Shown here in pieces: positions 23,001 through 25,069 of a stretch of DNA of 25,069 nucleotides. Source of the stretch: an uncultured Lachnospiraceae bacterium (GTDB lineage: Bacteria > Bacillota > Clostridia > Lachnospirales > Lachnospiraceae); contig CAJUDX010000046.1 of the NCBI GenBank assembly GCA_910584785.1, forward strand, positions 1 through 25,069, written 5' to 3'. Position 1 is the first letter of the stretch. Every line of letters begins with the position of its first letter. The position numbers and the translations under genes were made by a program. The notes below the pieces were generated by a model. The model did no database searches. It saw only the letters and a program-made list of their open reading frames with translations, and had not been told where the DNA came from.

Positions 23001-24730
23001 ATGCCGTTCATGATGGAGGAGCAAATCATTATTATTTAGTAGCTATAAAGGATAATGCTGGAAATGAAATTATGGCATCCAGTCCGTTTTTGATGGATTA
23101 TTCTGATGAAATAGTAAATGGAAGCTTCGAATCGCCAGATATAGGAAGTGTTGCAGGAGGAAAGTATCATTTTTTTGATAGGGATGCGAATGGGCTTGTA
23201 TGGAAGTCAACAACTGCACAGATTGAACTTGTAAACGAGAATAGTACGGGCAGTGCTTCGGATGAACATTGTCTTGATGGAAAGGGACGACTGCCAGACG
23301 GGAAGCAATGTGCAGAATTAAATGCTCACCATGAAGGGGCGCTGTATCAGGATGTCTTAACTGTGCCAGGAGCCACACTACATTGGTCGCTTTATCATCG
23401 CGCACGCGGAAATGGTATAGCAGCTCCAAGAGACACAATGTATGTTGTAATTATGCCAACAGAGACGGCAGAACAAAAATTAAATGAGTTTACAAATAAT
23501 GTTCGATCAATAATAGATGATATTAATAATAATCCTGGATCGTATTCAGATAGTACAAGAGTTTGGGAACTTACAAGCCCCAGAGCGTGGACGTTTTATA
23601 CAAATGATTATGTGGTTGGTGAAGATCAATACTTTACAAGATTCTTTTTTGTGGCGGGTGATACCGCAACAAAGAGTGGATCAGTAGGAAATCTTTTGGA
23701 TGATATTCGCTTCGGATCAAATCCGCCAGCAATAGCTCAAGGCGGAGTGTCTATTAAGAAAATGGTTCGAGGGTTGTCTGATGATAAGATGAAGGATTAT
23801 GACCTTACCATAAAGCTTAATAAAATTGATGATAGTTATGCCAAAGATATTAAATTAGAGAAGTTTACAACGGTTAATGATGTTTATTCTGAAGTGAAAA
23901 GTGTTACTGACCTTTCAGCGGGTGAATACATTATTGAGGAAATTTTAACAGATAAAGAAAAACCTCAGACGATTTCGATCGAACAAGTAGAATTGGTTAA
24001 TGGAACAGAAATTAAAACTTCGCTTCCAGTTCAGTATACGAAGGAAGGGAATCCGCAGGTTAAGATAACAATAGAGACTGGTAAATTAACATCCATACAA
24101 ATTACAAATTCGTATGTTCAGCCATCCGATAGCTTTATGATTAATAAGGTGTTTAAAAATGGAAGTGGGAAGGAATTTGAACCAGATGATGTGAGTTTTT
24201 CAGATGTTGAATTTGGATTGTATGCAGCAGACGATGATTGGAAGCCTATGAGTGAGACTCCGTTAAATCGTGGAAAAGTTCAGTTAGACGATAAGGATGA
24301 AAGTAGTAACCGTAATGAAAAAGATGTAACAGGTATAGTTGAATTTTCTTCTCTTAGGGAAGGCTACTATCTTTTACGTGAAATTTCTTGGCCGACAGGA
24401 TATAAACAAGCTGAGGACAGAAAGATTTTTGTGGGAAAAATAGGTGATAAGCCGGGTGTGTATCTGTATAACGGAACCGAGTATATAGGTGTAAATGATA
24501 AAGATAATATATTAGAAATTGAAAATTTTGAGGATGAAAAACTACCTGATATACCTGGAACAATTCTGCCTGACACCGGCGGCCCTGGCTTGGCAATGTT
24601 TGAACGTTATGGATGGTTCCTCTTGATGTTAGCTTTGTTAATGGCGGGTGTGGAAGTTCGCTGCTATGGTGAGCGAAAATATCGAAGAACGTCCGTAATG
24701 CAACATGAAGAAATTGACGACCCATTGTAA
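20096..24730 (+). CDS. Large LPxTG cell-wall-anchored surface protein with SpaA-like domain
   Basis: A 1544-residue predicted adhesin. A signal peptide (1-49, basic RRWC then a hydrophobic core, AWA before the cut) leads to a small domain (50-190). A very acidic Ser/Lys/Glu/Asp stretch follows (about 200-462), including a Gly-Ser linker and 15-residue repeats. A beta domain (about 545-722) ends FEVGSFSVFTVTW. Residues 725-1000 look Ig-like; 1007-1205 look like a jelly-roll/CBM module (VNGSFESPDIG to LLDDIRFGS). A DUF5979-like module (1216-1341) and a SpaA-like prealbumin domain (1345-1478, MINKVFKN and E-box-like LREISWPTGYK) suggest an isopeptide bond. LPDTG (1491-1495), a membrane span and a basic tail complete a sortase substrate. 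AAGGAGG is 13 bases upstream. Codons 725-1480 are strikingly AT-rich. Confidence 0.92.
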   Translation: MEKEKSRGRTRRKQPSRITSFLVHEGRRWCAAALSLCLILNNMTGVAWAAEAASEDEVLFKLTSSSLYEALQEAVREENTVDENFLFAGKEKDVEAYEKLLLLDDDLYELKPKFEQKDEAKDKEVELRIFASLSWETDPEKEYQVVGDEKIIFFLSNTSEIEQTAVIQVDEQKTDTITVVPKSAVVIDGEGEAEILESETLDAGEAEETEEAAESEGQTGEENADFQDSEAGKKPGSSGTGGSGSGSGSGGGASGVTSETESKVQDESGSVENSGEPALDSEETEAEKEKAEDRQETDKETEAKEEKETQEDKTDNEKTDEGKTDDIKNDESEKTDEGKHETDKEESGKDESAKEESGKNEEDKTEEQDKGQSTPEASEKNDKEDLGSSDKADSTNDSGHVSDSSSDEDKGSSEKESSDKVSKEKGSSDKGSSDKVSEEKGSSDKESTDKEGSDKKNSDEGTEVSAGISRNRIRLVTDNLEEKTSDETFHADEASASDAEQEKHKDETKAEAGEAETASASDAEGEEIEGELYEAVVMNEESVIVFITTAKELKLNNPALRKASDSNAEHITPAFEKEIELENVIVQVRADENVLPEGVTLQVKELKEEGEHAEQYEEAKEALDSKGTAYDGMMALDISFLDRKGREIEPDGNVQVSIKVKKEALPEAADLESIAVQHLAEEEGEIFVEEVADCGDKTRGKVEVEAEEHVEAAFEVGSFSVFTVTWRAHDGNAEVVKFNLQFWCIGNGEPQNITQEINYPDKSIEIYDDDVIKETQNTESWIFPMEEYVSVVQGYSYDHVEFETEPFLFNKDGSGYYSPVVKEDHSGLKKGEVVIGTVDTIKVKKIAKNPSGMSFEFLVEVGKKNEKDPVICPSVCLGDKAEITLNIYYREAGVGILETIAENGRLTASYDLEDGQSYVWYKWNREESVQCPEITDENGKKIRDPQYQVSMRPVAGNKWNLESGGKILNAVHDGGANHYYLVAIKDNAGNEIMASSPFLMDYSDEIVNGSFESPDIGSVAGGKYHFFDRDANGLVWKSTTAQIELVNENSTGSASDEHCLDGKGRLPDGKQCAELNAHHEGALYQDVLTVPGATLHWSLYHRARGNGIAAPRDTMYVVIMPTETAEQKLNEFTNNVRSIIDDINNNPGSYSDSTRVWELTSPRAWTFYTNDYVVGEDQYFTRFFFVAGDTATKSGSVGNLLDDIRFGSNPPAIAQGGVSIKKMVRGLSDDKMKDYDLTIKLNKIDDSYAKDIKLEKFTTVNDVYSEVKSVTDLSAGEYIIEEILTDKEKPQTISIEQVELVNGTEIKTSLPVQYTKEGNPQVKITIETGKLTSIQITNSYVQPSDSFMINKVFKNGSGKEFEPDDVSFSDVEFGLYAADDDWKPMSETPLNRGKVQLDDKDESSNRNEKDVTGIVEFSSLREGYYLLREISWPTGYKQAEDRKIFVGKIGDKPGVYLYNGTEYIGVNDKDNILEIENFEDEKLPDIPGTILPDTGGPGLAMFERYGWFLLMLALLMAGVEVRCYGERKYRRTSVMQHEEIDDPL
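21343..21432 (+). repeat. Two 45-bp tandem repeats in the adhesin stalk
   Basis: Units 21343-21387 and 21388-21432 begin AAGTTCCGATAAGGTAAGC and differ at only a few bases; each encodes 15 residues rich in Ser, Asp, Lys and Glu. Partial SSDK copies continue to about 21480. They lie in the disordered acidic segment and could change length by slippage. Confidence 0.85.
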
Positions 24731-25069
24731 TCTCTGGTTTATTGTAAACGTTTCAAAAACAACTAATGTAATGTAACCTGTGAGGGTATAAGAAATTGCC
24801 CTCATGGGTGTACATAAAGCACTGCAAAGATTGTATGGAGATGGTTGAGATTGAGGGCTGATAATGAATAATTGGCAGTTGGAAATCGATAGATCAAAGT
24901 ACAAATTTGAACGAAACAGTAAAGGAGGCGAGGGGAAAAGAGAAGAGATGAAAAGGCATTTGTGTAGGGTATAAATGAAGTTTGTAGTAAGAAGAATTTA
25001 AGCCGTATGTGAATGTAACTAAGCAGTTGGTTATGTATTGATTAATGATTAAAAAATAAGAAAGGAAAA
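24731..25069 (+). other. Gene-free 3' stretch ending in a ribosome-binding-like site
   Basis: No reading frame here is convincing. A 6-bp inverted repeat TGAGGG/CCCTCA (24781-24786 with 24799-24804) lacks a U run, so the adhesin terminator is unclear. A perfect AAAGGAGG (24921-24928) is not followed by a usable start; the nearest ATG (24948) gives eight codons. AAGAAAGGA at 25058-25066 probably serves a gene starting just beyond the window. Confidence 0.55.

Noticed and set aside
24743..24755. Catabolite-responsive (cre-like) palindrome TGTAAACGTTTCA
   Set aside because: Right half-site does not fit the cre consensus and it lies directly after a gene end with no promoter evident.
24921..24971. 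Gene start after the perfect AAAGGAGG near the window end
   Set aside because: No start codon at proper spacing; the ATG at 24948 encodes only eight residues before a stop.

Overview
The window looks like a chromosomal segment of a Gram-positive, spore-forming Clostridia species, most likely Lachnospiraceae. Reasons: strong AGGAGG-type ribosome binding sites, TTGACA/TATACT-type promoters, a DUF3794+LysM protein, a YtvI-like AI-2E membrane protein, a BTAD regulator with a degenerate GGDEF-like tail, and an LPxTG adhesin. GC content is moderate, except for an AT-rich intergenic stretch at 13.17-13.25 kb and the AT-rich middle of the adhesin gene. No rRNA, tRNA, CRISPR array or intact insertion sequence was seen.

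Layout. 1-1669: 3' part of a large serine recombinase, then a start-less coding tail and a terminator, read as the edge of an integrated element. 1734-7839: a five-gene peptide-type ABC importer (permease, permease, lipoprotein, ATPase, ATPase). It has an intercistronic hairpin before the lipoprotein gene and four 38-bp tandem copies of the lipoprotein gene's 3' end behind it. 7911-12499: short, mostly co-oriented genes for a PrcB-like lipoprotein, serine acetyltransferase (cysE), a TtcA-family PP-loop protein, a DUF3794/LysM protein and a GIY-YIG protein. 12474-13124: a hemolysin-III family membrane protein on the minus strand, overlapping the GIY-YIG gene tail to tail. 13359-15283: an RluA-family pseudouridine synthase and an AI-2E family membrane protein. 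15285-18150: a nucleotide pyrophosphatase/phosphodiesterase-like protein and RarA, both minus strand, separated by an unexplained structured segment. 18533-24730: regulator, 55-residue small protein and 1544-residue LPxTG surface protein, probably one expression unit. The last 339 bases hold no gene I recognise; the window ends on a ribosome-binding-like site.

Most interesting points: (1) a dense cluster of DnaA boxes (five perfect TTATNCACA matches plus two near matches in 299 bp) inside the pseudouridine synthase gene, next to an 81% AT intergenic stretch; (2) a structured, direct-repeat-bracketed element with mutually exclusive helices just upstream of the phosphodiesterase gene; (3) the regulator/small protein/mosaic adhesin locus; (4) the 38-bp array in which copies 1 and 4 are in the same frame and both encode the lipoprotein C-terminus. 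All functions are inferred by reading motifs; no database search was possible.
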